Made by a program: the position numbers and the translations under genes | Part shown: one piece after another, positions 49,112-49,191 of the stretch | Layout: each line of letters opens with the position of its first letter | Numbering within the stretch: the stretch's first letter is position 1 | Assembly (NCBI GenBank): GCA_024401645.1 | Contig: JAKSKR010000021.1 | Coordinates: 1 to 49,191 of the forward strand | Direction of reading: 5' to 3' | DNA from: Paludibacteraceae bacterium | GTDB lineage: Bacteria > Bacteroidota > Bacteroidia > Bacteroidales > Paludibacteraceae | Length of the DNA: 49,191 nt | Notes under the pieces: generated by a model | The model's input: only the letters and a program-made list of their open reading frames with translations | Databases searched by the model: none | Told to the model about the DNA's origin: nothing

Positions 49112-49191
49112 TTGCAATAAAATGAAAAACAACTCGCCTGATAATCAGCGAAAAGAAAAAATAATTGAAAATAATTCCCGAAATAATTTGC

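Overview
The window is chromosomal DNA from a member of the Bacteroidales, most likely a Prevotella-like gut bacterium. The signs are a fused MurF-alanine racemase gene, a DUF4230 gene, FISUMP-type surface proteins, weak Shine-Dalgarno sites, and many promoters with the Bacteroidetes -7 box TAnnTTTG. Host genes have moderate GC. The defence genes at 7.4-9.7 kb and 12.2-15.9 kb are clearly AT-richer, which points to transfer.

Layout. 0-7 kb is housekeeping: two tandem tRNA-Cys genes, murF-alr, a VC0807-type membrane protein, an HU-like protein, tRNA-Gln and a CE2-like esterase lipoprotein. 7.4-19.2 kb is a defence island: an Abi-alpha (DUF4393) gene paired with a PIN-like nuclease, then a type I restriction locus in the order hsdM, hsdS fused to a nuclease-less YhcG remnant, a two-gene Septu module (ptuA ATPase and ptuB HNH), a winged-helix remnant, and hsdR. 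19.2-34 kb is mostly core genes: a FISUMP protein, an MltF-like transglycosylase, an RsmI-family methylase, a 6S-like RNA candidate, glyS, a degenerate-Nudix regulator, an EFR1-type ferredoxin, an operon with a UDP-sugar dehydrogenase plus pyrK and pyrD, and an iron alcohol dehydrogenase. 34-44.8 kb is a second accessory block: two tandem, almost identical AAA-ATPase/PD-(D/E)XK proteins that differ only in one internal segment, and a 1,854-residue type ISP restriction-modification enzyme carrying a LexA-like S24 domain at its C-terminus. That enzyme has two small genes behind it and a long, highly structured leader in front of it. 44.8-49.2 kb holds dense palindromic repeats, a GH13 enzyme, a HEAT-like protein and a FISUMP gene broken by a TAG codon.

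The most unusual features are these: the Septu pair nested inside the type I operon (compare PrrC inside hsd loci); the YhcG-HsdS fusion with an in-frame loss of the nuclease core; the ISP-S24 fusion with its structured leader RNA; the two ATPase/nuclease paralogues with one exchanged block; and several families of intergenic hairpin repeats whose copies show compensatory base changes. One of these repeats has become the 5' end of a reading frame. No integrase, reverse transcriptase, transposase or CRISPR array was found.
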